Assembly (NCBI RefSeq): GCF_031458395.1
Contig: NZ_JAVDYJ010000001.1
Location: forward strand, 2,480,001-2,544,000
Direction: 5' to 3'
Source: Enteractinococcus fodinae
GTDB taxonomy: Bacteria; Actinomycetota; Actinomycetes; Actinomycetales; Micrococcaceae
DNA: 64,000 bases
The notes under the pieces are model-generated. The model saw only the letters and a program-made list of their open reading frames with translations, did not search any database and had not been told where the DNA came from. Below are positions 8,311 to 16,791 of the stretch, in pieces. Each line of letters opens with the position of its first letter. Position 1 is the first letter of the stretch. The translations under genes were made by a program, and so were the position numbers.

Positions 8311-9495
8311 ATGCTGATTTTGGTGATTAACTCGGGCTCGTCGTCGCTCAAGTACCAGCTGCGCGAACTCAACGATGACGGCACCGACACCGCCGATCCG
8401 ATTCAGGCCTCCGGTCTGGTCGAACGGATCGGTGTGCCCGGTTCAGGGATCGCCAACCACACCGCCGCCCTAGATGTGGTCGCCAAAGAGCTCGACGAAG
8501 TCCTGGACGGCCGCACCATCGATGCCACCGGCCACCGCGTGGTCCACGGCGGGGAACGCTTCAAAGCCCCCGCCCTAGTCGACCCCGAAGTTATCCGCGC
8601 CATCGACCGGCTGGCACCGTTGGCACCGCTGCACAACCCACCGGCTACCGAGGGTCTGCGTGCCATTCGAAATAAGTGGCCCGACATGCCGCAGGTGGTC
8701 ATCTTCGATACGTCATTCCACCAGACCATGCCACCGCAAGCCTGGCGGTATGCGATCCCCGAGAACTGGTACACCGACCACGGGATCCGTCGCTACGGGT
8801 TCCACGGCACCAGTCACGATTTGGTCACTGGCATGACCGCCGAGCTGATCGGCACCGACCGGGACGAATTCAATGGCATCATTTTGCACCTGGGCAATGG
8901 TGCCTCAGCGACCGCGATCAAACACGGCGAATCCGTGGATACCTCAATGGGCTACACCCCGCTGGCCGGGCTGGTCATGGGCACTCGCTCGGGCGATATC
9001 GACCCGTCGGTGCTGACCCATTTGATCACCTCGCACGGTTACACCGCAGACCAAGTCGACCGCATCCTGAATCACGAATCGGGACTGTTGGGTCTGACCG
9101 GCCACGCCGACATGCGCCAGGTGCTCGAATCTGCCGAAGCCGGGGCACGCGATGCACAACTGGCGCTGGATATCGCGACCTACCGATTAGCAAAATACAT
9201 TGGCGGCTACCATGTCGCCGTCGATGGCGCTCAGGCGATCACGTTCACGGCCGGTATCGGCGAGAACTCTGCTCCGTTCCGGGCGCGCGTGCTCGACCGA
9301 CTCGGCGTCCTGGGTGTGAAATACGATCAGGACCTGAACGTGGTTCGCGCTGATGAACCGCGACTGATTTCTACTGAAGATTCAGCAATCGCCGTCGCTG
9401 TGGTGCCCACCGATGAGGAGATGGCCATTGCTCAGCAGACCTTCCACCTGGTCGAGTCAGCGGATGCTTGGGGCCACGGCGTCGACGCATTGTAA
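8311..9495 (+). CDS. ackA: Acetate kinase
   Basis: AckA transfers phosphate between acetyl phosphate and ADP. The 394-residue protein is full length and has all the ASKHA-fold signatures: NSGSSSLKYQL at 7-17, GHRVVHGGE, FDTSFHQTMP, GFHGTSHDLV, HLGNGASATAI with the phosphate loop, and GIGENSAPFRARV near the C-terminus. The start has a GAGAAAAGGA ribosome site. Cotranscription with pta is implied by the 33-base gap. The ActP-type symporter at 42.7 kb and the lactate permease at 31.3 kb fit the same acetate/lactate economy. No terminator is evident in the 29 bases before the convergent toxin gene. Confidence 0.97.
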   Translation: MLILVINSGSSSLKYQLRELNDDGTDTADPIQASGLVERIGVPGSGIANHTAALDVVAKELDEVLDGRTIDATGHRVVHGGERFKAPALVDPEVIRAIDRLAPLAPLHNPPATEGLRAIRNKWPDMPQVVIFDTSFHQTMPPQAWRYAIPENWYTDHGIRRYGFHGTSHDLVTGMTAELIGTDRDEFNGIILHLGNGASATAIKHGESVDTSMGYTPLAGLVMGTRSGDIDPSVLTHLITSHGYTADQVDRILNHESGLLGLTGHADMRQVLESAEAGARDAQLALDIATYRLAKYIGGYHVAVDGAQAITFTAGIGENSAPFRARVLDRLGVLGVKYDQDLNVVRADEPRLISTEDSAIAVAVVPTDEEMAIAQQTFHLVESADAWGHGVDAL

Positions 9496-9524
9496 TGAAC
9501 GCAGTTCTTTAGCGTCTAGGAAGA

Positions 9525-9869
9525 CTACCGTTTTGTCTCGTTTGGATGATGAGTATGCACGCGTTCTAGATAGACAAAGCGCTCATCAACGTAGAACCAT
9601 ATGCGAGCATCGCCTTTACGAGTCGGCTTATGCTGCCAGCGCTCGTATTGCTTCCCGTTTCGAGTAACGGTGCCGAGCTCGCCTTTCAAAGGATAGTTGT
9701 TTGGTGTTCTTTCCAAGGGAGATTTAGTGAGAAAATCCCAGCTGTCAGCTAATGGTCCTCGAATCGTCGCGGCAAGATCGGTCCAGCCCTTTTTGGCTTC
9801 TCGTGAGGCAAAGAGGAGGCGATATTCAGAGCTTTTGACTGGACGCGGGACATTTACATCTTTAGCCAT
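9525..9869 (-). CDS. RelE/ParE-superfamily toxin of a type II toxin-antitoxin pair
   Basis: This basic 114-residue protein has the RelE/ParE pattern: an N-terminal helix with LLFASREAKKGWTDLAATI, a central PLKGELG turn, GKQYERWQHKP, and a terminal strand ARIWFYVDERFVYLERVHTHHP. Members of this superfamily are mostly ribosome-dependent mRNA endonucleases or gyrase poisons; which applies here cannot be told. It starts 6 bases after the stop of the upstream Phd-type antitoxin gene, the usual antitoxin-first order, which supports the assignment. The HTHHPNETK tail resembles the THP-x-E-T end of many actinobacterial RelE-like toxins. Confidence 0.8.
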   Translation of the reverse strand: MAKDVNVPRPVKSSEYRLLFASREAKKGWTDLAATIRGPLADSWDFLTKSPLERTPNNYPLKGELGTVTRNGKQYERWQHKPTRKGDARIWFYVDERFVYLERVHTHHPNETKR

Positions 9870-9875
9870 TAAACC

Positions 9876-10319
9876 CTAAGGTCGCTCAACAGGTTCATCG
9901 TTATCGATCCACTCCACGGGAGTCTTGCCTAGCCCGGCCGCAACGGCTTCCGCGGTCTCTCGCCACGAAGTTAACGTCGACAACGCCAGATGAGCCTGGC
10001 TTGTTGCAAAGCTAGCTCTGGCAGCGTTGAGAACCTCGTTAGCACAAGCCTCCTGGTCCGTTGGGCTGAGTGCCAACATCCAAGGGAAGTGCTCCGTCAT
10101 AAAATCAACGAGTTCGTCATCATGTATGGTCGCGATCCCGATGAGTTGTGCCGCTAATTTAAGGAGTTCATTGCGAGCAGTATCCTCGCGCTCCGACATT
10201 AGGACAAGTGGCTCGCCATCTCGCCGCGTCACAGTTACAGGATGGTCTGCTGCTGCAGCAAAGACCTCGCTGGAGGCGCGACTAAGCTCGGAGGATTTAA
10301 AGGCGTCACGGGTGATCAT
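9876..10319 (-). CDS. Phd/YefM-type antitoxin with long C-terminal extension
   Basis: Residues 1-45 have the Phd/YefM DNA-binding fold: ITRDAFKSSELSRASSEVF, then HPVTVTRRDGEPLVLMS. A Phd antitoxin normally has 75-95 residues. This one continues to 147 with a helical region containing HFPWMLALSPTDQEACANEV, which may be the toxin-neutralising or an added regulatory part. The ATG at 10319 was chosen because the Phd fold begins there. A GTG at 10391 would add 24 residues with no family match. The operon should be autorepressed through the Phd domain, but I could not pick a clear palindromic operator. Confidence 0.78.
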   Translation of the reverse strand: MITRDAFKSSELSRASSEVFAAAADHPVTVTRRDGEPLVLMSEREDTARNELLKLAAQLIGIATIHDDELVDFMTEHFPWMLALSPTDQEACANEVLNAARASFATSQAHLALSTLTSWRETAEAVAAGLGKTPVEWIDNDEPVERP

Positions 10320-10409
10320 ACCCCCACCATACTTCTGAACATATTCTGAACTCAAGCCCAAGTTGGTATTTGTGTGAGAGAAATTCGTCACGTTAGATTG
10401 ATGCTGACC

Positions 10410-11306
10410 CTACTGCTCTGAACCTGCAGCGACCCAACTGTCCACGAGTTGTTGGTGTGCATCGTCGGCGAGCCACGCTTCGATGGCTGCTTCTTCGTTA
10501 TCTTCGTCGGCGTCACGTATCTCGGCCAGCAGGGAGAAGATCTGGTCATCGTTCATTTCGAAAGCTGACAGCATGCCCATCAGATCTTCGCGCTGTTGGG
10601 CACTGTCACTGACCACAACCTCGTAGGTGTCTCCGTCGGCAAAGATGCCTTCTGGGTCATCGAGGAATTGCATATCGTATTCCGCGACCGCCCAGTGCGG
10701 ATTCCACGCGGTCGCAACAATCCATTCGTCGTTGGCGACGGCTGCACCAAATTCGCTCAGCATGGCAGCGGTACTACTATCGAGCAGATCATAGTCGTCG
10801 AGCCCATAGGTTTCGACGGCTTCATTGGCTTCACGGGTGATACCGGCTCCGGCTTCAATCCCAACGATTTGGTTGCCGAATTCGTCACCCCGACCTTTCA
10901 GGTCTGCAATCTCTTGGATACCCTCGTCATAGACGTAGGTTGGCACCACCATCGCGTGACGTAGAGGTTCGTACCAGGTACCGAGCAGCTCAAAGCCGTC
11001 ACCATATTCATCGATGTATTCGCTGTGGCTTTCTGGGTTGGACGCAAAATACAAGTCCGCATCGTCTTGGCTGACCGCAGCATAGGTGGGCCCAACATCG
11101 GCCAGGGTCAGTTCAACCTCGTACCCCTGCTCTTCGAAAATGTGCTTCCACAGGTAGGTGGCTGCGACTCCTTCATCGAAAGGCGTGTAGACGATGTGTA
11201 TCGAATCGTCGCTAGCCTCTGCGTTGTCAGCATCTCCGCAGGCTGTCAACGCCAATCCGCCAAGTGTGAGCGCCGCAGCGAATTTCATGATGGGGGCACG
11301 TTTCAT
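10410..11306 (-). CDS. Glycine betaine/choline-type ABC substrate-binding lipoprotein (OpuAC)
   Basis: This 298-residue exported lipoprotein has a basic N-terminus and hydrophobic segment ending in lipobox LTAC, then an acidic linker. The remainder matches OpuAC: IHIVYTPFDEGVAATYLWK, AVSQDDADLYFASNPESH, and the HAMVVPTYVYDEGIQEIADLK hinge region. Trp residues such as WYEPLRHA and WNPHWAVAEY are of the kind that form the aromatic box for quaternary amines. The expected permease and ATPase genes are absent here, so it is an orphan binding protein that would have to serve a transporter encoded elsewhere. The start is the ATG at 11306, with GGAAGG about 11 bases upstream. Confidence 0.85.
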   Translation of the reverse strand: MKRAPIMKFAAALTLGGLALTACGDADNAEASDDSIHIVYTPFDEGVAATYLWKHIFEEQGYEVELTLADVGPTYAAVSQDDADLYFASNPESHSEYIDEYGDGFELLGTWYEPLRHAMVVPTYVYDEGIQEIADLKGRGDEFGNQIVGIEAGAGITREANEAVETYGLDDYDLLDSSTAAMLSEFGAAVANDEWIVATAWNPHWAVAEYDMQFLDDPEGIFADGDTYEVVVSDSAQQREDLMGMLSAFEMNDDQIFSLLAEIRDADEDNEEAAIEAWLADDAHQQLVDSWVAAGSEQ

Positions 11307-11419
11307 AGGGCTAGGGTCCTTCCGCAAAGTGTGAGCATCCGAGAAGAGAGTGAGTCCCGCTGCTTATCGTTGCCGATGCGTTATGCGAGTCACTCTGCTG
11401 CACTAGCCTATGCAAAACG

Positions 11420-12271
11420 TTACGCGGATTTTTTCGAGGCTGACTTCTTCGACTTACTCTTCTTCGACCCACCTGACTTGGAGGACCGGGATTTCTCGAC
11501 CGAGGCGCGCAGTGCTTCCATCAGATCGACGACATCGCCGCCGGTATCGTCGTCCTCGTCTTCCTCGGGGAAGGTTTCTTCCAGATCAACGGTGTCGCCG
11601 GCTTCGATCTTGGCGTCAATGAGTTTGCGCAGTTCGGCCTGGTAGTCATCTTCGAACTCTTCGGGCGTGAAGTCTTCCGAGTAGGATTCCACGAGCTGTT
11701 TGGACATTTCGAGTTCTTTATCCGAGATCTTTGCTTTCGAGTTGATCCCTTTAAAATTCGCTTCGCGGATTTCATCAGCCCAGCGCAGCGTTTGGATCAT
11801 CAACACTTTGTCGCAGATCCGCAGAATCGCTAACCGGGTCCGAGTCCGCAGGGTGATTTTGACGATCGCAGTCCGATCCGTCTCCTCCAGGGTCTGGCGC
11901 AATAGTAAGTAGGCCTTCGGAGTTTTCGAGGTCGGCTCGAGGTAATAGGATTTTTCCAACATGATCGAATCGATCTGATCCGACGGGACGAACTGCAAAA
12001 CTTCAATATCGTCGGCATCATCGGAGGGCAGCGCTTCGAAATCTTCTTTGTGAATGATCACCCGATGGTCGCCGTCATCATAGGCTCGCTCGATATCGGA
12101 GTATTCGACAACTTCGTCGCACTCTTCACAGCGTCGCTGGTACCGGATCCGTCCGCCGTCCTTGTCGTGCACTTGGTGCATGCGAACGTCGTGGTTCTCG
12201 GTGGCTGAGTACAGCTTCACCGGCACATTTACTAGGCCAAATGCGATTGATCCAGTCCAGATAGCTCTCAT
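11420..12271 (-). CDS. ku: Ku protein for non-homologous end joining
   Basis: Bacterial Ku forms a homodimeric ring on double-strand DNA ends and recruits LigD. The 283-residue product opens MRAIWTGSIAFGLVNVPVKL, the classic N-terminus. It has the CEECDEVVEY segment and the later ILRICDKVLMIQTLRWADEI bridge region. The C-terminal tail from about residue 255 is rich in Ser and Lys (SKKSKSKKSASKKSA), as in actinobacterial Ku proteins whose basic tails bind DNA or LigD. Homologues begin at the MRAIWTG methionine, so 12271 is preferred over the ATG at 12280. The gene is divergent from ligD with 106 bases between starts. Confidence 0.96.
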   Translation of the reverse strand: MRAIWTGSIAFGLVNVPVKLYSATENHDVRMHQVHDKDGGRIRYQRRCEECDEVVEYSDIERAYDDGDHRVIIHKEDFEALPSDDADDIEVLQFVPSDQIDSIMLEKSYYLEPTSKTPKAYLLLRQTLEETDRTAIVKITLRTRTRLAILRICDKVLMIQTLRWADEIREANFKGINSKAKISDKELEMSKQLVESYSEDFTPEEFEDDYQAELRKLIDAKIEAGDTVDLEETFPEEDEDDDTGGDVVDLMEALRASVEKSRSSKSGGSKKSKSKKSASKKSA

Positions 12272-12377
12272 GGCCCCCATTAAAACTTACCCACTGGTCG
12301 ATGGCTAGCCCCGTTGCTCGGCGAAGTATCGTATCTGAAAACTCCGTCAGGTAGCATGCACCGCACAGGAGGTTCTG

Positions 12378-14894
12378 ATGGCCCGCAATGAACAGCAAGT
12401 CTCCATCGATGGCCACCGTCTCAAGCTCACCAGCTTGGATAAGGTCTACTATCCCCAAACGGGTACGACCAAGGGCGAAGTGTTGGATTACTATGCCCGG
12501 ATCGCCCCGTATCTGATCCGGCACGCGCGCGACCGGATCGCCACCCGCAAGCGCTGGGTCGATGGGGTCGGCACACCGGATAAGCCCGGCAACGTGTTCT
12601 TCGAAAAGGACCTGCCGGAGGGCGCCCCGTCATGGATCCCGTCGCGTGCGATCAAGCACAGCACCGGCACCAAACACTATCCGCTGATCCAAGACCAGGC
12701 CACCTTAATGTATCTGGCCCAAATGGCCTCCCTGGAACTGCATATCCCCCAGTGGCGCGTGCTGCCCGGGTCGTCTGATCCCGGCACGATCACCTCCGAG
12801 ACGCGGTATCCCGACCGCATGGTCTTCGACTTGGACCCCGGCGAAGGTCGGGAACTGGCCGACTGTGTAGAGGTCGCCCACCTGGTGCGTGAGTTGCTCA
12901 ACGGGATGGGACTAGAGGTCTTCCCGCTGACCAGTGGGTCCAAAGGGGTGCACCTCTATGCGCCGTTAGACGGGACGTCGACGAGCCAGCAGGTTTCCGA
13001 TGTGGCCCACGAGCTGGCCCGCACTCTCGAATCGGATCATCCCAAGCTGATTGTCTCGGCGATGAAGAAGACGCTGCGGAAGAATAAGGTTTTCATCGAC
13101 TGGTCGCAGAACTCGGCGTCCAAGACCACGGTGGCACCCTATTCGATGCGCGGCCGTTTCGCTCCCACGGTCGCTGCCCCGCGCACCTGGGAGGAGCTCG
13201 ATGACCCCGCAAGTGTTGAACACTTGCGGTTTGAAGAGGTCCTGGAACGCATCGAGGACCTGGGCGATCTGCTCGAACCGCTGGCCGAACGTGCCGGGGC
13301 CGATGATGCCGGCGACATGGAGAATGCGGAACCCAAGGAAGCACCCCAGGATCGGCTCACGACCTACCGATCCATGCGGGACCCAGACAAAACACCCGAA
13401 CCGGTCCCGGACAGTCATGGAAAAAGCGGCGACGAACTGATTTTCGTGATCCAAGAACATCACGCCCGTCGTCTGCATTGGGATCTGCGCCTCGAACACG
13501 AAGGCGTGCTGGTGTCCTGGGCGCTGCCCAAGGGCCCACCCACCGATCCGAAGCGCAACCATTTGGCCATCCAGACCGAAGACCACCCGATCGAATATGC
13601 CACCTTTGAAGGCACCATCCCGAAAGGGGAATACGGCGGCGGCGAGATGACCATCTGGGACTGGGGCACCTACGAAGTCGAAAAATGGCGAGACGGCAAA
13701 GAGGTCACCGCGCTCCTGCACGGCCAACCCGACGGCGGGCTGGGCGGCACCAAAGAGTTCGCGCTATTCAACACCGGTGAGCACGGTCCAAATGACGATC
13801 CTGCGCGCAACTGGATGATCCACCTGAAGGAATCCTCGGCTAAGCAGACCACATCGAAGTCCACAAAGGATGCCGAAGAGCGGCAAAAGCCTACTCCTGC
13901 TAAAGTCCCCGATCGGGCAGACCCTGCGGACTATCCCCCAATGTTGGCCACGCTCGGCAAGGTCGACAGTGTCCGTCATCATGCAGACGACTGGGCTTTT
14001 GAGATGAAGTGGGATGGGGTTCGAGCCATTGCCACCGTTCAGGCTGCAACCGATGATGATCCAGGCGCGGTCACGTTGACCAGCCGCAACGGTCTGGATA
14101 TGACTGATACCTACCCCGAGTTGGTCGAACTCGCCCGGTGCGTCGAACACGACTGTGTGCTGGACGGCGAGATCGTCGCGTTTGGCGACGGTGGCAATCC
14201 CGAATTCGGTCGGCTCCAACGTCGGATCAAGCTGACTAAATCTAAAGATATTGAACAAGAGCGCGCCAAAACGCCCGTGTATCTGATGGTATTCGACGTG
14301 CTGCGCACCAACGGCGAATCGCTGCTGCGCACCCCCTATGAGCAGCGTCGTCAACGACTGTTCGAAATCGTCTCGGAGAGCGAGAGTATCTTCGTGCCCG
14401 AGGCCTTCGACGGCTCGCTGGATGATGCCATGACTTCGAGCAAGAAACTCAAGCTCGAAGGGGTACTGGCGAAGAAGAAAGATAGTGTCTATCTGCCCGG
14501 CAAGCGTACCAAAACCTGGCTCAAGCTCAAACATTCGATGAGCCGTGAGGTGCTGATTGTCGGGTGGCGCGACGGCAAGGGCGGCCGGCAGAACACGTTC
14601 GGTTCACTGTTGCTAGCAGCCCACGACGAAGACGGCGAACTGACCTACATGGGACGCGTCGGCACCGGGTTCGATATGCACCAATTGCGCAATATTCGCG
14701 AACAATTAGACAGCATCACCCGCAAGACACCGCCGGTCGAAGTGCCAGCCGATCAGCGTCGCGATGCTCATTGGGTGACCCCCAAACTGGTGGCAGATGT
14801 TGAATACGGGGGCATTACCCGAGATGGCAGGCTGCGGCATCCGGTATGGCGCGGTCTCCGTGACGATATCGATCCCGAGGACGTGACGATCTAA
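12378..14894 (+). CDS. ligD: Multifunctional DNA ligase D (polymerase, phosphoesterase, ligase)
   Basis: LigD fills, trims and seals breaks held by Ku. The 838 residues are arranged as in mycobacterial LigD. The AEP-type polymerase domain (about 1-290) has catalytic Asp151 and Asp153 (FDLDPG). The 3'-phosphoesterase domain (about 345-500) has EHHARRLHWDLRLEH, including His361-His362. The ATP-dependent ligase domain (about 515-838) has the adenylated Lys544 in EMKWDGVRA and the motif EGVLAKKKDSVY. All three active sites look intact. The ATG follows CAGGAGG at a good distance. A single multidomain polypeptide next to ku implies a complete two-component end-joining pathway. Confidence 0.96.
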   Translation: MARNEQQVSIDGHRLKLTSLDKVYYPQTGTTKGEVLDYYARIAPYLIRHARDRIATRKRWVDGVGTPDKPGNVFFEKDLPEGAPSWIPSRAIKHSTGTKHYPLIQDQATLMYLAQMASLELHIPQWRVLPGSSDPGTITSETRYPDRMVFDLDPGEGRELADCVEVAHLVRELLNGMGLEVFPLTSGSKGVHLYAPLDGTSTSQQVSDVAHELARTLESDHPKLIVSAMKKTLRKNKVFIDWSQNSASKTTVAPYSMRGRFAPTVAAPRTWEELDDPASVEHLRFEEVLERIEDLGDLLEPLAERAGADDAGDMENAEPKEAPQDRLTTYRSMRDPDKTPEPVPDSHGKSGDELIFVIQEHHARRLHWDLRLEHEGVLVSWALPKGPPTDPKRNHLAIQTEDHPIEYATFEGTIPKGEYGGGEMTIWDWGTYEVEKWRDGKEVTALLHGQPDGGLGGTKEFALFNTGEHGPNDDPARNWMIHLKESSAKQTTSKSTKDAEERQKPTPAKVPDRADPADYPPMLATLGKVDSVRHHADDWAFEMKWDGVRAIATVQAATDDDPGAVTLTSRNGLDMTDTYPELVELARCVEHDCVLDGEIVAFGDGGNPEFGRLQRRIKLTKSKDIEQERAKTPVYLMVFDVLRTNGESLLRTPYEQRRQRLFEIVSESESIFVPEAFDGSLDDAMTSSKKLKLEGVLAKKKDSVYLPGKRTKTWLKLKHSMSREVLIVGWRDGKGGRQNTFGSLLLAAHDEDGELTYMGRVGTGFDMHQLRNIREQLDSITRKTPPVEVPADQRRDAHWVTPKLVADVEYGGITRDGRLRHPVWRGLRDDIDPEDVTI

Positions 14895-14912
14895 CCCTGA
14901 CGTGCGGAGTGT

Positions 14913-15698
14913 TTACTTGTTGGGTTCAGCGATGCCCGGCCAGTAATAACTATCGGGCGTTGCGCGTGCCCCAAAGATAGCTTGGCCGACGCGGACCACG
15001 GTGGCACCCTCTTCGATGGCGACCTCATAGTCACCAGACATGCCCATCGATAATTCGCCCGGGCCGATCAGCTCTGGGGCCTCGTCGAGCATCTGATCCC
15101 GAAGGTTGCGCAACAGCACAAAGCATTCCCGGACGCGTTCGACTTCCGGGGTGAAGACCGCCAGGGTCATCAGTCCCTGAATTTTGAGTCTCGGGTAGTC
15201 CTGCAGTGCTGTGAGGAACTCGCGGAGTTCATCCGGGTGGATGCCATATTTCTGCGGCTCGTTGGATGTATTGACCTGGACGAAAACCGGGAGCGTGCGG
15301 CCGGCGGCCGCCAGCCGTCGATCCAAGACTTCGGCCACGCGTAAGCGGTCTAACGCCTGAAACTCGGCGGCATAGGCGGCCACATCACGGGCCTTGTTGG
15401 TTTGCAGGTTGCCGATGATCGACCACCGAATATTGAGGTCTTGCATCGCATGGTATTTCGCGGTGGCTTCTTGTACCCGGTTTTCGCCCAGCTCATCCAA
15501 CCCGGCTGCGACCGCCAGGCGGATGCGTGCTTCGGGCACGGTTTTACTCACCGCCAGCAACCGAACGTCGTCGCTCTCGCGACCGACCCGTGCTGCGGCA
15601 TCGGCGATGCGTTGGCGCACCGCCGCGATATTGGCCTTAAAATCCTCGACGGTCCGAGCTTCGGGGAATTCTTCGGGCGATGAGATGGCGTCTGGCAT
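14913..15698 (-). CDS. YggS/PLPBP pyridoxal-phosphate homeostasis protein
   Basis: The 261-residue protein matches the alanine-racemase-fold PLP-binding family YggS/PROSC. PLP would be held by Lys52 in LLAVSKTV, with GENRVQEA, HAMQDLNIRWSIIGNLQTNKAR, FVQVNTSNEPQKYGIHPDE, LMTLAVF and LSMGMSGDYEVAIEEG as family blocks. These proteins have no catalytic activity and buffer free PLP in the cytoplasm. In many actinobacteria the gene sits in the ftsZ region; here it stands alone. pdxS, the PLP synthase gene, lies about 5 kb away. The N-terminus may begin at this ATG or slightly downstream. Confidence 0.93.
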   Translation of the reverse strand: MPDAISSPEEFPEARTVEDFKANIAAVRQRIADAAARVGRESDDVRLLAVSKTVPEARIRLAVAAGLDELGENRVQEATAKYHAMQDLNIRWSIIGNLQTNKARDVAAYAAEFQALDRLRVAEVLDRRLAAAGRTLPVFVQVNTSNEPQKYGIHPDELREFLTALQDYPRLKIQGLMTLAVFTPEVERVRECFVLLRNLRDQMLDEAPELIGPGELSMGMSGDYEVAIEEGATVVRVGQAIFGARATPDSYYWPGIAEPNK

Positions 15699-15789
15699 AT
15701 GCCAGACTGTAACAAAGCTGCACGAGCGTTGTCACAGTACTGGGCTTGATCTGCCGGGTTACCTTGCGGCTGAAAGCACTCGGTGATAC

Positions 15790-15820
15790 TTGCTCCACAG
15801 CGCGAGGACCGGGCTACAAT
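15790..15820 (+). promoter_or_regulatory. Candidate promoter for the tRNA-Cys-like gene
   Basis: TACAAT (15815-15820) is a near-consensus -10 placed 15 bases before the mature tRNA 5' end. TTGCTC (15790-15795) is a possible -35 at a slightly long 19-base spacing. It suggests the unusual tRNA is transcribed. Confidence 0.45.
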
Positions 15821-15835
15821 ACCTAAAGACCTTCC

Positions 15836-15907
15836 GGTGGGGTGACTGAGCAGGCTAGGTCGCGGCCCGCACGGCCGTGTACGCAGGTTCGATTCCTGCC
15901 CCCACCT
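15836..15907 (+). tRNA. tRNA-Cys(GCA)-like, with an aberrant anticodon loop
   Basis: The sequence folds as a 72-base tRNA without encoded CCA. The acceptor GGTGGGG/CCCCACC has 7 pairs and discriminator U. The D arm is ACT/GGT with A14, G15, G18, G19 and A21 in place. The T arm is GCAGG-TTCGATT-CCTGC, fully canonical. The variable loop is GTAC. The overall match is to actinobacterial tRNA-Cys, and the GCA anticodon and U73, both CysRS identity elements, are kept. The anticodon loop reads CCGCACG, however: the near-universal U33 is C, and A37 and A38 are C and G. C32 and G38 could pair and shrink the loop to five. It is convergent with the EcsC gene, three bases away. It may be functional, specialised or decaying. 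Confidence 0.75.
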
Positions 15908-15910
15908 CTA

Positions 15911-16771
15911 CTATTCGTCACCACCAGTGTCGGTGGCTTCGATGGCTTCAAGTGAGTCAGCCGCTTTAATCTCCCGGCGTGTTTTGCGCGTGCTGTTGAG
16001 CTCGGCAAATAGTTCCGGCAGATATTCCCACTGCGGCAGTTGGCCAAAGGTTTCTTGAGTTTGTTTGACCACTTGGCGTGCCAGGTTGCGGTTGGCTACC
16101 CCACCGATGCCGGCACCGATCCCAAAGGGCACCAGGCGTCCAAGGAAGCGGACGGCTTCCCCGCGGACCAGGGTTTTCATGAACCGGTTGGCCAGTTTCG
16201 AAAATGCCCGTTCGGTCAGCCCGGTGATCCCCGACGCAATCCATGCCGAGGGGCCCAGGGTGCCAAACCGGGTGCCGGGTTGGGTTTTGGCGGCTTGTTG
16301 CAGGAGCTCGCGGCCTTCTTCACCCAACATAATCGTCATGACCAAGGCCTGAGCTTCCTGATCGTCATTGGTGTGCAGCCCTGCCAGCTCGGCGATGGAC
16401 TGGGCGTAGAACGCGGTGAATTCCAGAAAGCCTAGGGTCGCGCCGAAGGACGCTCCGAGACTGGTCGCGGTTCCGATCCCTGGCACCGCACCGACCCCGC
16501 CGGCTGCTGCACCCGTGCCGGTCAGCGACCTGATGTAGTGCTGCGAGATCCGTTCGGCGAGCTCGCCGGGAGAATCCTTGGGATATTTCTTACTCAACCG
16601 GCGCAGGTTGGCGATGACTAACGGCCGCTGGGCGCGCATCGCTGACAGCACCGCGCGCTGGAATGCTGGCTTGGGCCGGCCTTTGGCGTCGACGGCTTGA
16701 TTCAGCATCTTCTGGGCGCGGCGGGCAGCTTTGTCGCGGTTGGCTCGTTTCGCGGCTTTTGCTTTTGACAT
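15911..16771 (-). CDS. EcsC-family protein
   Basis: The 286-residue protein has a basic N-terminal region rich in Ala, Lys and Arg, then a Gly/Ala-rich hydrophobic stretch (GVGAVPGIGTATSLGASFGATLGFLEFTAFYAQ, about 90-125) and a second one (FLGRLVPFGIGAGIGGVANR, about 205-225). These match the EcsC family, first named for a Bacillus ABC transporter operon but of unknown biochemical role. It is probably peripherally or integrally membrane associated. The ATG at 16771 was chosen over a TTG at 16789 that lies three bases after the previous stop; neither has a good ribosome site. It probably follows the degenerate hydrolase gene in one transcript. Confidence 0.75.
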   Translation of the reverse strand: MSKAKAAKRANRDKAARRAQKMLNQAVDAKGRPKPAFQRAVLSAMRAQRPLVIANLRRLSKKYPKDSPGELAERISQHYIRSLTGTGAAAGGVGAVPGIGTATSLGASFGATLGFLEFTAFYAQSIAELAGLHTNDDQEAQALVMTIMLGEEGRELLQQAAKTQPGTRFGTLGPSAWIASGITGLTERAFSKLANRFMKTLVRGEAVRFLGRLVPFGIGAGIGGVANRNLARQVVKQTQETFGQLPQWEYLPELFAELNSTRKTRREIKAADSLEAIEATDTGGDE

Positions 16772-16791
16772 GTCATTTTCGTTCGTCAAGA

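Noticed and set aside
9525-10391. Recently acquired mobile island
   Set aside because: Only a toxin-antitoxin pair is present. I saw no integrase, transposase, target duplications or tRNA att site, so transfer is not supported beyond the gene type.
12966-14534. Two long minus-strand frames opposite ligD
   Set aside because: Both lie antisense to intact LigD domains and have no ribosome sites or recognisable domains.
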